Below are positions 41,936 to 51,306 of a stretch of DNA of 64,000 nucleotides, piece by piece. The position numbers were made by a program, and so were the translations under genes. The notes below the pieces were generated by a model, which was given only the letters and a program-made list of their open reading frames with translations, made no database searches and was not told the DNA's origin. Position 1 is the stretch's first letter, and every line of letters starts with the position of its first letter. The stretch is from Agapetus fuscipes (Eukaryota; Arthropoda; Insecta; Trichoptera; Glossosomatidae). The stretch spans positions 248,001 through 312,000 of the forward strand of contig OX637334.1 of the NCBI GenBank assembly GCA_951799405.1, written 5' to 3'.

Positions 41936-42239
41936 GAAGTATAACAAACTAAATCCATAAATAAGGGCGCTTTTTAATATTTCCTACATTTCTCTAATTA
42001 CACCATCGAAAGCTTATTTATGGTAATCGAAAAGGCACTCTTACAAACACTCTGCCTTTTCTGTTCACAAAGTAAAAACCAATTTTATTTCAGATTTTTT
42101 ATCAATGTAAATGTAAAAAATCAATTCTTATTCATTCAAAACACAGCCCAGCAAGAGTGAATTTCAATCACGAGTATTATTTCTACCCTTCACATATTTT
42201 TTTGGGCGTGACGACCTACAGTTTGAGCACCACTGACGT

Positions 42240-42522
42240 GCAGAATGTTTAGTGGGCGTGGCCTACATTCCTTCACCCTCCGGTCTCCCTGCGCGCCTGT
42301 TACTCGGCACAATGGCCGGGCGGACAAAGGCGCCGCCCCCGCGCAGGAAATCATCAAACCGCAGCGATCTGCATGGATTACCTCCGCTAAGGGAAAAGCC
42401 GTGTATCTCCTGGAGGAGTATGATGTCCTGATACCTGCACGGAGAGAACATTCCCAGCCGCGGGGCCAACGTCGTAAAAGTGAGAGAAGAATGCGGTTTC
42501 AATATTATCTGGGGTAAAATGG
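42240..42522. other. CpG-rich island
   Basis: The most GC- and CpG-rich unique block in the window (GGGCGTGGCC, GCGCGCC, AAAGGCGCCGCCCCCGCGC). It is open for 90 codons plus and 79 codons minus. CTGGGGTAAAATGG at its end is donor-like. Could be a host promoter or first exon, or a GC-rich repeat end; no domain recognised. Confidence 0.3.
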
Positions 42523-42559
42523 AACGAAAGTATCTAGCGATGTATATATAATTTTAGTT

Positions 42560-42785
42560 TCCATACGCGGCTAAGGCTAACCCCTCATGCTGTAAAAACT
42601 TGGTTCACTTTTTTCCCATGCCACCCCGGTTTCAGCGAAAGGCGACAGGAGTTGCAAAGTTTATGTGATGGTTTAGTTTATCTTGTACATACACATGCAG
42701 CATGTGTACACGCAAACTTTGAAGAGCCTGCTTGTAGGTATGCATTAAAACTTTGCAAGATAGATTATAGATAGATAGATAGATT
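42560..42785 (+). repeat. Fam-A repeat, variant subfamily
   Basis: GCTAACCCCTCATGCTG, GGTTTCAGCGAAAGGC, ACACATGCAGCATGTGTAC and a GATAGATAGATAGATT tail. Confidence 0.85.
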
Positions 42786-42816
42786 CCTCATATTCTTTCC
42801 ACTTTTGGGTATACTA

Positions 42817-43039
42817 TTATAATCTATAATCTGTGTTGCAAATATTTATGTTAACTTTTATGATTCATATTAAGTGCTGGCCCACAAACAGACACGTTTA
42901 AGTTCGCGCTTACAAAAGCTGCATGTGTACTTACAAATTAAAAATCAAACCTCAAATGAACATAAGACCTGCAACTATTGCAGACCTTCCCTTAAACAGG
43001 GTTTGGTATTGGAAAAGTGAACCATTTTTTACAGTACTA
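42817..43039 (-). repeat. Fam-A repeat lacking the extreme head
   Basis: AATCTATAATCTGTGTTGC to GTGAACCATTTTTTACAGTA; head missing. Confidence 0.9.
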
Positions 43040-43339
43040 CCATGAAATGTGTCATATGTACCTATTACAAAACAAAATGGCCAGAATTTTGGGATATTTC
43101 ATGTATTTTTCTTACTTAGTACTCCTTTTATAACAGTGCGGTCATTACACCCGCCATTTTGGAATTACAGCGTCCTTTTTTTGACTACCGCTACATCCTG
43201 TTTATGGATGTATAGATGCGCTCTGGATATCCGGGTTCACTGTCACATTTTTCATGTGTCATGTTTAACTTCCGCTGTGCTATGAAACCAAACATTCCAG
43301 GTTTTTGTTGTTGTTTGTAAAATGGCGGAATCAACATGC
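43040..43339. other. Unassigned stretch
   Basis: Contains short inverted AAAATGGC...GCCATTTT pieces (43074, 43153, 43320), with no repeat boundary found. Confidence 0.35.
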
Positions 43340-43533
43340 ATACTAAATCTAAATCAAAGCTGCAAAGATGCATTTCACAAGCAGGCATGCATAATTTCGC
43401 GCTTACACATGCCGCATGTGGACCTACAATATAAAAAAAACAATCTCAAATGAACATAAGCCCTGCAACTCTTGCCGACCTTCCCTGAAGCAGGGGTGAC
43501 ATTGGCAAAGTGAACCATTTTTTACAGTATTAT
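43340..43533 (-). repeat. Fam-A repeat, GATTA subfamily, head missing
   Basis: AAATCAAAGCTGCAAAG, CATAATTTCGCGCTTACAC, AGCAGGGGTGACATTGGC, ends at TTTTTTACAGTAT like the copy at 42817. Confidence 0.9.
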
Positions 43534-43763
43534 ATACTATAATCTATAATCTAAGTTGCAAGGATATATTCATTTAAAGCTCTCAGATGTATGCCCACAA
43601 GCAAACACGTGTAGTTCGCGCTTACAAATGCTGATTGTGTACTTACAAATAAAATCCAAACCTCAAATGAACATAAGCCCTGCAACTCTTGCCGACATTC
43701 CCTGAAACAGGGGTGACATTGGCAAAGTGAACCATTTTTTACAGTATGGGTGGTCAGCCTTAT
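43534..43763 (-). repeat. Fam-A repeat, ATTATAG subfamily
   Basis: AATCTATAATCTAAGTTGC to GGTGGTCAGCCTTATATAC. Its tail abuts the previous copy's truncation point. Confidence 0.92.
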
Positions 43764-43869
43764 ATACCCTTTTATTAAATCAAAAAATACCAGACATGTT
43801 AAGCTAACACGAGTTTTTTTAGATAAATGGAACACTACAAAAGTGTGAAAATCCTGTACGTTAGAAGGT

Positions 43870-43965
43870 TGTCATGAGCAGTGAGCACTTCCTTATTATA
43901 AGTTCATGCACTATGACAAGTTACACACAGTAAAATGTTTAATCCACGATTTCTCAAAACAGTGT
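43870..43965 (+). repeat. Dispersed repeat shared with 34228-34335
   Basis: TGAGCACTTCCTTATTATAA, AGTTACACACAGTAAA, CACGATTTCTCAAAAC. Immediately left of the PLE. Confidence 0.6.
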
Positions 43966-44009
43966 TCCTATGAAGTTTAGTGACGATCGAATGAGAAACA
44001 GCAGAAACA

Positions 44010-44183
44010 GAGAATCACTGTCGAGTTGCCTTTGTCTGCTGGTAAAATTAATATGTCTTGATCTGAGTTTAAATCTTTAAGTGCTTTTCGTTCTTGAGAC
44101 GTTATGTTGCTTTTAGGCACTTTTGCTTTCTTTAGGATTCTCGATGATTCAGATCGAATTTCATCTGCAGTTATAGAGGGCAA
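44010..44183 (-). pseudogene. PLE N-terminal segment, inverted
   Basis: The minus strand encodes MPSITADEIRSESSRIL, then TSQERKALKDLNSDQDILI and LPADKGNSTVI, the conserved segment that precedes the RT core in PLEs (an LPADKG block). Its last PLE residue, I of STVI, ends at 44013, and the plus-strand frame resumes at 44199 with NTSDYQSKVQ. The two blocks are therefore contiguous in the parent protein but opposed here. It is 57 codons without a stop. Confidence 0.85.
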
Positions 44184-44198
44184 ATTTCACATCAACAC

Positions 44199-45863
44199 AA
44201 CACATCAGATTATCAATCCAAAGTTCAAACACTGCTTGATCCCACCACATATCGCATGCTAAAAAAGGACCCCACCACCAGTACACTTAAAAAGACAAAC
44301 AGCTTAATAAAAAGTTCAGCTAATATCCCTACTGAAATCAAGAAGGAGATTATTTCATCTGAAGCCGTACCAGCTCGACTGTACTGTCTACCAAAAGTAC
44401 ACAAAGATAACATCCCACTACGTCCGATTGTGAGTGCCATAGGATCACCAACATATAATCTTTCAAAATACCTCACATCATTATTACAACCACATATTGG
44501 AAAAACCAGTAGCTACATAAAAGACTCAACCCACTTTGTTCAAAAACTAAAAAACATAAGATGTGACCCATCAGATATATTAGTCAGTTTTGACATAGTG
44601 TCCCTTTTCACAATGATTCCTGTTGATGAAGCACTAAAATGCATACAACTAGTTCTTGGAAATGACAACTTGGACCTTTTCAAACACTGATTGACCACCA
44701 CACATTTCCTTTGGAACACACAATATTACGAACAAACATCAGGAGTAGCAATGGGAAACTGCCTGAGTCCAGCCGTAGCCAATTTATACATGGAATCATT
44801 TGAAAAGTCGGCCTTGGAAACAGCACCTAAAAAACCGCGATATTGGTTTCGATATGTGGATGACACCTTTGTCGTTTGGAGCCACGGAGAATATGAATTA
44901 ATAAATTTCTTGACACATTTGAATAGCATAAACCAAAATATAAAGTTTACAATTGAAAAATAAAATAGTGACCATTCTATACCATTTTTAGACGTATTAA
45001 TAACCCGGACACAAGGAGGTACACTGAATCATAAGGTTTATAGAAAGCCTACTCACACAGACCGGTACCTTCATAAATTATCCAATCATCATCCAAGCCA
45101 GAAAAGAGGCGTGATTAAATCATTAATGGATCGTGCTTCGAGAATATGTCAACCCAGTGCCCAAAAACCTGAAATTGAACATTTAAAAACAGCTCTCGTA
45201 AGCAATGGTTACACAAAAAGAGAAATTAATCGCGCTACACATAGTAAACACTCAACCAACACAAAGACACAACAGGACACACACACACACAAGGTTTTTA
45301 TTCCATACATCAAACATGTATCTGAGAAAATTGGTAAAATCCTAAAAAGATACAAAATAAAAACCGTATACACACCCACAAGGAAAATACAACACAGCCT
45401 ACGTTCCGCCAAGGACAGTCTGGACAGATTGGACTGCCCTGGGGTTTATAAAATTCCTTGCAGCTGTGGCTTGTCATACATTGGAACCACAAAAGGGTTT
45501 ATTAATACAAGGCTCAAGGAACATAACCGTTACTGCAGACTAGGCCAAACTGATAAGTCAGCGGTGGCTGAACACGCGTTGCTCGATAACCACGACATTA
45601 ATTTCAAGGATACAAAAGTACTTGCAAAAACCGGTGGTTATTATGCTCGTCTAAATAGAGAGGCCATAGAAATTTACAAAAATAAAAATTTTAACCGAAA
45701 AGAGGAGGGAATGAAAGTAAATAAAATATGGCGTCCAGCTCTGGAAAGTTTAAAATTTCAAACACTGCCTTTTCCGCCAAATTTACAAGCCCCGCCCACT
45801 CCACATAGACACATAAATACCGCATGCTCAAATCAAAGCGATCAGTCGAAGAAGAAGCCCTGA
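44199..45863 (+). pseudogene. PLE reverse transcriptase with GIY-YIG endonuclease
   Basis: One reading frame of about 555 codons interrupted by TGA at 44688 and TAA at 44961. Visible in order: LLDPTTYRMLKKDPT; YCLPKVHK and RPIVSAIGSPTYNLSKYL; RT motif A FDIVSLFTMIP (about 44590) with the first catalytic Asp; motif B GVAMGNCLSPAVANLYME; motif C YVDD at 44853-44864, with both catalytic Asp; FLDVLI; the thumb block YRKPTHTDRYLH; then a linker. The GIY-YIG nuclease follows: CPGVYKIPC at about 45437, SYIGTTKG, the RLKEHNR helix and AVAEHAL. The nuclease nicks target DNA for priming and the RT copies the RNA. Catalytic residues of both domains are intact, so the stops are the main damage, and the copy is fairly young. 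Confidence 0.93.
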
Positions 45864-45895
45864 AGAAGTCAGTCGCACGTCACTGACGAAACGTT
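45860..45895 (+). ncRNA. Hammerhead-like hairpin at the PLE 3' end
   Basis: CTGAAGA (45860-45866), an extra A, stem GTCAGT/ACTGAC (45868-45873 and 45882-45887, perfect), 8-nt loop, then GAAACGTT. It has the conserved core halves of a hammerhead but a minimal stem III, so self-cleavage is not assured. It overlaps the last codons and stop of the ORF. Confidence 0.5.
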
Positions 45896-45984
45896 GCAAA
45901 AAGAGAAAAAAGAATAAGCAGCCTACAATATTGAACATGGCCTACAAGCCCGGAAGGATGGAGACATCATCATCATCAACATCA

Positions 45985-46062
45985 TATACATGTTTGCTTG
46001 TGGGTTTGCATTAAATATGAATCTTAAATGCTAATTTATCTTTGCAACTTTAATTATACATT
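45985..46062 (+). repeat. Fam-A 3' fragment
   Basis: TACATGTTTGCTTGTGGG, GCATTAAATATGAATC, ATCTTTGCAACTTTAATT. It starts abruptly where the PLE tail ends. Confidence 0.85.
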
Positions 46063-46639
46063 GTGGAAGCAAATTAAAAGTCGATAACTTCATTGAAATG
46101 TTATCACTTGAATTTCTTCCATTCGTTTCTCGCAACTTCTACACCTAACGACCCAGCAACTATCAGATTAGGTGAACTTTAACGAACACATAAATTCTAA
46201 AATCGAACACTTTGCTTAATTACTGTTCCCATAACAAACAAAAAAACCCACCCACAAATTGCTTGGGTAACTGCATTAAGAGATAAACGTAAAAGCTAAA
46301 AATATTCTGTGTATTCACAAATGGGTCTACTTTCGAGTTTGGACTTTTTTTGTGCAGTGGAAAAAGTAAATGGCAAACTACTTTTAATTGTCTTCATTCA
46401 AAGATAAACTTTGAAATAAAACGTACATAAAAAAATGCTATTTTATTTGAAATATCAACATATTTCTCATTCAGAATCAGAAACAGATGTGCCAGATAAA
46501 GATCGCAACACAAAATTTGAAAGGGCAAACGTCACAGATCTATGTGACTGGAGCTTTAGCAACCAATAGCAAAAAAAATGTTATTCTTTACTCTAGCAAC
46601 CCGATCGTGCGACATTAGAACTTTGCCTATGCGCAACGC
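46063..46639. other. Unassigned stretch
   Basis: 46540-46615 carries GACTGGAGCTTTAGCAACC and CTCTAGCAACCCGATCGTGC, the paired CTTAGCAACC/CCTAGCAACC motif. Otherwise AT-rich. Confidence 0.4.
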
Positions 46640-47135
46640 AACCAAAACGCAACCAAGTTACACATATAGTGTAACTTCTTGCCTGCGTTATCCCCGAAGG
46701 GGTCGCATGTGGCGCTTCGGGAACTATTTATTTTTACAGGTAAGGGGGCCGGCCTCACACCAACCACTTTAGTTTCCCAGCTCCCGGGGGGGCTGGTTCT
46801 CATTTCTTGTGAAGGCTTAGTAAACCTTTGAGATCGAACCCTTGCTCTCAGCATGGAATGCAAGCATTTTACCAATTGAGCTATCGACCTTTTTACGAGC
46901 TTGATCGTCGTCGCTACAAAGCGTCAATTCTCAAGCAAGACCCAGTTGCTGTAAGGCTGGATGGACCTTTGGTGACCGGCCATTGGTAAAGGTTTTATGA
47001 ATTTTTCAACCCGGCGAAGAGCAAATTTGTAAATATAAATGGTATATTTTTTGTGCTCCGCCGGGAATCGAACCCACAACCTTCCCATTCAGAGTCCGCA
47101 GTGTTACCACTGAGCTACGGACCGGTGCATGCCAT
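46640..47135 (-). repeat. Fam-C/Fam-B SINE dimer
   Basis: Fam-B spans 46640-46886 (3' end CGCAACCAAGTTACAC, hairpin CCCCGAAGGGG, head complement of AGCTCAATTGGTAAAATG). It is joined after about 10 bp to Fam-C (46890-47135) whose head reads, on the minus strand, GGTCCGTAGCTCAGTGG with GGGTTCGATTCCC and ACTCTGAAT. The same junction recurs at 58988. Confidence 0.9.
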
Positions 47136-47185
47136 GCTCCAATATCAATAGGCTAGACGGGATTTGAACCAGCACTGTTTCAAAA
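47136..47185 (-). repeat. tRNA-like scrap (Fam-D-like)
   Basis: Complement of GCTGGTTCAAATCCCGTC, a B-box-like sequence beside the SINE dimer. Confidence 0.45.
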
Positions 47186-47212
47186 TAATTATTCAAGTTA
47201 CTGTAACTGTAA

Positions 47213-47455
47213 CTGTAACTCTGTCGCCATTCCGCTAGGGGTGGCCAGAGCCTCTGCAGAGCTGCCTCCATTTTTTCCTATCCTTACATACCTCTTTCAA
47301 TTCCTTCAAATTCATCACCTTTTTCATGCATTTTCTTCTTTTACGCTCACTTCGTATATCCCATTATTTCACAATCTCCTCAATCTGATCACTCCATACT
47401 TTTCTCGATCGTCCCTTCCCTTTTTTTCCTTTCACACTTTTTTTGTATACATACT
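47213..47455 (-). pseudogene. LINE 3' end with GTTACA tail
   Basis: GTAACTGTAACTGTAAC (complement of the tail), TCCGCTAGGGGTGGCC (3' boundary), then on the minus strand a CKDRKKW-like end and KRRKCMKKVMN-like residues. It lines up with 28005-28140 and 53318. It is cut at 47455 by the solo LTR. Confidence 0.72.
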
Positions 47456-47850
47456 GTTACGATGTTAGGGTTCAAAAGTCTTTTAATTAATAACACTGGT
47501 CTTCTTTTACAGTTGTTTATTTTACACTTTTAATATTTATTTTCACAAAGATAGTCTCGATTATTCCATTACACTTGGTTTATGTTCACTGGTCAAGTTG
47601 GTTCAATGTATTTGTAAAGCTCACAGGAGACTGACTCTGCAAGCGAGTTGCACCCTTTTTATACTCTTCAAAACAGTACTATCTAGAACTATATTCGCTG
47701 GACAGTTCCAGATTCAAGTAGGTACGTAGTAATCATTATTTCTAGATGCTTAAAGTACTTTATCAATTATTCCTACCCACACATACTTATGAGGATTCTT
47801 ATTGCATAGTTATAGCTAATACCTATACTTATTCTAATATTTACATAACA
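47456..47850 (-). mobile_element. Solo LTR, 395 bp, TSD ATAC
   Basis: On the minus strand the unit begins TGTTATGTAAATATTAG and ends CCCTAACATCGTAACA (TG...CA). ATAC lies at 47452-47455 and 47851-47854, a 4-bp duplication as made by Ty3/gypsy-type integrases. Inside, on the same strand, are GAGTATAAAAAGGGTGC (TATA box, about 47660), a likely initiator region after CAGTCTCCTGTG, and AATAAATATT (polyA signal, about 47530). There is no internal coding region, so the element has recombined to a single LTR. Confidence 0.85.
47660..47672 (-). promoter_or_regulatory. TATA box of the solo LTR
   Basis: TATAAAAAGGG on the minus strand, about 130 bp upstream of an AATAAA-type signal, gives a U3-R-U5 layout. 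Confidence 0.65.
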
Positions 47851-47854
47851 ATAC

Positions 47855-48639
47855 TTTGTCAGTCTATCATCATTCATTCTTTCCACACATAACTCAAGTG
47901 AAATTACCATGGCCCTGTCCACTCAACCATAGCGCCACTGCCATTATGGCTTTATTTTGTTAAATACAAAAAAAAACTTGTGCAAATTACTAACTTTACT
48001 CCATTAAATGATAAACTTAGAAGCTAAAAACCGACTATTTACGGAGGTTGTATTTTTTACTTATTTTGGGGATTTTTTGTGCATTCGCAACCCTTTGTCA
48101 GCACCGAATTTATGTGTCTACCCTATCGAAGGGTAGTTTTATGGGCCCATTTGCGGCCGGGGTTGGTCTGTGGTTGGTCTATGGCTGGTCTGTGGACTAT
48201 ACCACGATTAGAGGGATCTGAAGGGAAAATGTTCATTTGAATATTTTTGTTGTCGATAAAATTGCCCGGCAAATAAAGTCGACTATATTTTGAGAACATT
48301 TAGCTGACTCTTGGGTATTCAAAATATTATTTTTTTCACAAAAGGGTTTTCTTTTGATTTTGTTCGGGTTCATATGTTTATAATCATCAATGCGTACTGT
48401 TTTTTTATTTAGATTTTCTGAAATATAAATTAACGAATGTTAACAAATGAAATTATTACAACTTTATACTCATTAGATTTATAATAATCTTTCAAAAAAT
48501 ACTTTCAAAGATGATCCTCTATACTTAATATTATACCACGTATGTTTTTCAATCTCTATTTGGCTTGCCTTTCAAATGCTCATGTAATAAAATTTAAATT
48601 TAAATAAAATTTAATATTTTACTCTTGACCCATGTTTTT
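47855..48639. other. Unassigned stretch
   Basis: 47900-47945 has ACTCAACCATAGCGCC, shared with Fam-D at 62510. 48160-48195 repeats TGGTCTGTGG-type units. The rest is AT-rich. Confidence 0.4.
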
Positions 48640-48857
48640 TAATCTAAGTTGCAAAGATATATTGGCATTTAAGGTCCATATTTAATGCATACCTACAATC
48701 AGGCACATGTAGATTCATGCTTACACAAGCTTCATGTGCACGCACAAAATAAACCAAACTTCACATGAACATAAGCTTTGGAACTCATGCCGCCTTTCCC
48801 TGAAGCAGTGGTGGAATCGGCAAAAGAAAACCAAGTTTTGTAGCCTCATACCAACAC
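48640..48857 (-). repeat. Fam-A repeat, divergent
   Basis: AATCTAAGTTGCAAAG, GATTCATGCTTACAC, CTTTCCCTGAAGCAGTGG and CCTCATACCAACAC. Confidence 0.85.
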
Positions 48858-49494
48858 AAAAATTTCGTAAAGTGAAATAATTAAGAAAACTCAAAATTAA
48901 ACGATCATTATCAATTTTGAAAATAGCTTACATTTTTATGAAATGTAATCATAATTATCTTTAAAAACAGTATTTCTACATCCTTAATTTATTCCAAAAA
49001 TATTAAAATGTTAAAAATAACAATGGAGCTTAAGTATGGGCATTCTTCAAAAACATGTTAACGTTATTTCATGAATTTCATATCAGAGTGTTTTTATTTT
49101 TTAATACATACCTACGAAGTTTCACTAAAAATAGTATAATTCAAAAGTGTTTATAGGCAAACCCGTTTATAATATGATATTTTAATTTGCAGAAAATAAA
49201 CCAAAAAAATTATCACAAAATATTCTATCCATATATTTTGCTACAGACTGATATATCCTTCATACACCACGTTTTCTGACGATGAGCCAACTTTTTTCCT
49301 TCCATAATCCTTCTCCGATGCCGGTCAGATCGCCGAATGTCTGTTTGCCAAGTCTGCAGACCGCGCGGCCATATCCACACAACTTTAGAAGCACTCTCTG
49401 CTCTCTGCACAACTATTAAGCTCTCACAGGAATATTGGCTTTTTAGAGAGCTCTCGCGTCCACTTAGCACACAGATATATAACTAGATATGTTT
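48858..49494. other. Unassigned stretch
   Basis: 49235-49470 is GC-richer, with an 81-codon minus-strand frame lacking known domains. Possible exon-like block. Confidence 0.35.
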
Positions 49495-49498
49495 ATAG

Positions 49499-49827
49499 CA
49501 ACCCTCCAAAAATCCCCCATTTACCAACTCGCAACTCGTAATTGCAGGTCGCATCCGGGTCAAAAAAAAAAACTCCCGTGAACTGTGCCTGTTTATAATT
49601 TTTAACGCCTTTAAAAATGTGATCTAGCGAGATTTGGTCCGAAAAATTCAATTTTATTGAAAGGGGATTTAGATTAACGACATACAATTTTCAAAACTTG
49701 TCAGTTTTATTATCAATGGTATTATTAACTGGCAAAGTGATACTTTCAGATAAAGAAAAGCACACTCGCAACCAAACTAAAGTCACTCGCAATTTGCGAG
49801 CTAGCGAGTAGAATTTTGGAGGGTTGG
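49499..49827. mobile_element. Possible MITE, CAACCCTCCAAAA termini
   Basis: GCAACCCTCCAAAAATC at the left and GAATTTTGGAGGGTTGG at the right are inverted; both sides also carry ACTCGCAA-type repeats facing inward. Confidence 0.5.
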
Positions 49828-49896
49828 TTTAAAGGCATCGTATTTGTGAGTGATTCGCAAATATTTTATGGCATTATTATTTAACTAACGTTATCA

Positions 49897-50142
49897 GTTC
49901 CTTGACTTAAAGGTTGATATGAGGCTGACCCCTCATACTGTAGAAATGGTTCACTTTGGCAATGTTACCTAGTTTCAGAGAACGTCGGCAAGAGTTGCAG
50001 GGCTTATGTTGATTTGAGATTGGGTTTTATTTTGTAAGTCCACATGTCAGATCGAACTCATTCATATCTGCTTATACATATAGAGAATACATGTTTTATG
50101 AATCTTAAATGTAATATATCTTAGCAAAGAGACTATGGATTT
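49897..50142 (+). repeat. Fam-A repeat, full length, divergent
   Basis: CCTTGACTTAAAGGTTG, GTTTCAGAGAACGTCGGC, GGGTTTTATTTTGTAAG, ATGAATCTTAAATG; GCGCG block lost. Confidence 0.88.
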
Positions 50143-50154
50143 TAGGTAATCTTA

Positions 50155-50235
50155 TGCCAATGTCACCCCTGTTTCAGGGGAATTTGGCGACAGTTGAAGT
50201 GTATGTTTTCATTTGAGATTTATCTTTGAAATTTT
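50155..50235 (+). repeat. Fam-A fragment
   Basis: GCCAATGTCACCCCTG, TTTCAGGGG, TTTCATTTGAGATTTATC. Confidence 0.78.
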
Positions 50236-50345
50236 CGTGTCATACTTCTTAAGTGTTTCATTTCCTCCGTACAAACATTACTCATTTCACTTTCACTCAT
50301 AGTCCATGCTTCACTTCCATACATCGAGGTGGGTAATACCTTAAT
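50236..50345 (-). pseudogene. LINE RT C-terminal scrap
   Basis: The minus strand encodes SMYGSEAWTMSESEMSNV, matching the YGSExWT motif found downstream of the palm in several LINE clades. About 30 codons. Confidence 0.6.
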
Positions 50346-50544
50346 CCTGCACCCCCAACTCGTTAAAAGTACAGTAACAGAAAATAATTTCAAAGTAACA
50401 ATTATTTTATTCAGTTAAAAGCGTACTGAGAATAAAACTTCTCCCTTTTATCCCATAATACCTGAAAACCATTAAGTTTTATCTGCGCTAAGCCTTTTAT
50501 ACCAGAATTACCTCTTCAGTATAAAGTCAGCCTCGAGTTTTAAA

Positions 50545-51015
50545 CATTTCAAACAACTCCCCTCGATTGCGTTAGTATAAAAATGTATGGAAGATAGAAG
50601 GCCAGGAGATCCGTAGACACACTGGTGTCACTGATGTCATACAGCGAGTGGCCTGCTTAAAGTGGCGCTAGGATGTTCACGTCGCGAGGCAAGACCATGA
50701 CAGGTGGCCGGAAAGGATCGTCCATTGGAGACCCAGGATGTCAAATCGGGGAGCGGGGAGACCCCAACTGAGGTGGCTGGACGACATCAAGAGAACTGCA
50801 TGCAGAGGATGGCTGAACACAGCAGCCGATAGACATAAATGGAGAGGATTGGAGGAGGCCTACGTCCAGGAGTGGACTGAGAAAAGCTGAGGAAGAAGAT
50901 GAAAGATACAACAGCCTCCCTTGTGAGTGATTTAGTTTTGATACATTTTTTTTTTCTAAATACGCAATCGAGGGAAGTTTTATTTTTGAATGTTTTATAC
51001 TTGGGTTACTGTTGT
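50545..51015. mobile_element. MITE with inserted LINE relic
   Basis: Inverted termini: TTTAAACATTTCAAACAAC-TCCCCTCGATTGCG at about 50538-50570 and the complement TACGCAATCGAGGGAAG with AATGTTTTATACTTG at about 50960-51005. The two halves are separated by the LINE piece at 50640-50888. Shares ACTCCCCTC...ATGTATGGAAGATA with 22855 and 61960. Confidence 0.68.
50640..50888 (+). pseudogene. LINE C-terminal relic (GRPxxRWxDDI type)
   Basis: The frame reads WDVHVARQDHDRWPERIV, then HWRPRMSNRGAGRPQLRWL, DDIKRTACRGWLNTAADR and WRGLEEAYVQEW, followed by a stop. This is a well-known arthropod LINE C-terminus (GRPxxRWxDDIK...W...EAYVQQW). Initial codons are damaged. Its 3' side joins the right half of the MITE at about 50888. 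Confidence 0.8.
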
Positions 51016-51205
51016 TTACCCGTTTGCCAAAAACCTGAATCTGCAAATATTCAATTAAGACCAAAGTCGACGCAGCGTTTAAGCCTCGCAGAATGTGAAC
51101 AATTTTCCCGCCCTCTCCTGTAATAGATACAGCTTTACAAGGGATTATATTCGCCTGAAAAATGGCACTGAGTTACATAGACCAGACGATTAAAATATAT
51201 GTATT

Positions 51206-51306
51206 TGTAGTCTAGTAGTTGTCGCTACAGACTAATGGTTCAAAGTTTGTGGGCTCGATTCTCGGCGGAGCACAAAAAATACATTTAATTTTCAAAAATT
51301 CAATCG
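51206..51306 (+). repeat. Fam-C tRNA-like head
   Basis: TAGTCTAGTAGTTGTCGC (A box), TGTGGGCTCGATTCTCGG (B box), GCGGAGCACAAAAAATAC. The minisatellite begins where the Fam-C body would continue. Confidence 0.78.

Larger units (their letters stand above)
41269..42235. mobile_element. Possible hAT-like non-autonomous element
   Basis: Left CAGTGATTGTCAACCTTC at 41269 and right complement of CAGTGGTGCTCAAACTG ending at 42235 resemble hAT termini. Flanks ACGTGTGC and ACGTGCAG share 5 of 8 bases of a would-be 8-bp target duplication. It encloses a Fam-A copy and a LINE relic, so the pairing may be accidental. Confidence 0.35.
44010..45960 (+). mobile_element. Penelope-like retroelement, 5' end inverted
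   Basis: About 1.95 kb. An inverted N-terminal block (44010-44190, minus) is followed by the RT and GIY-YIG frame (44199-45863, plus), a hammerhead-like hairpin (45860-45895) and an ATCATCATCATCAAC stretch near 45966. The order RT then C-terminal GIY-YIG endonuclease defines PLEs. Two in-frame stops make the copy inactive. Confidence 0.93.
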
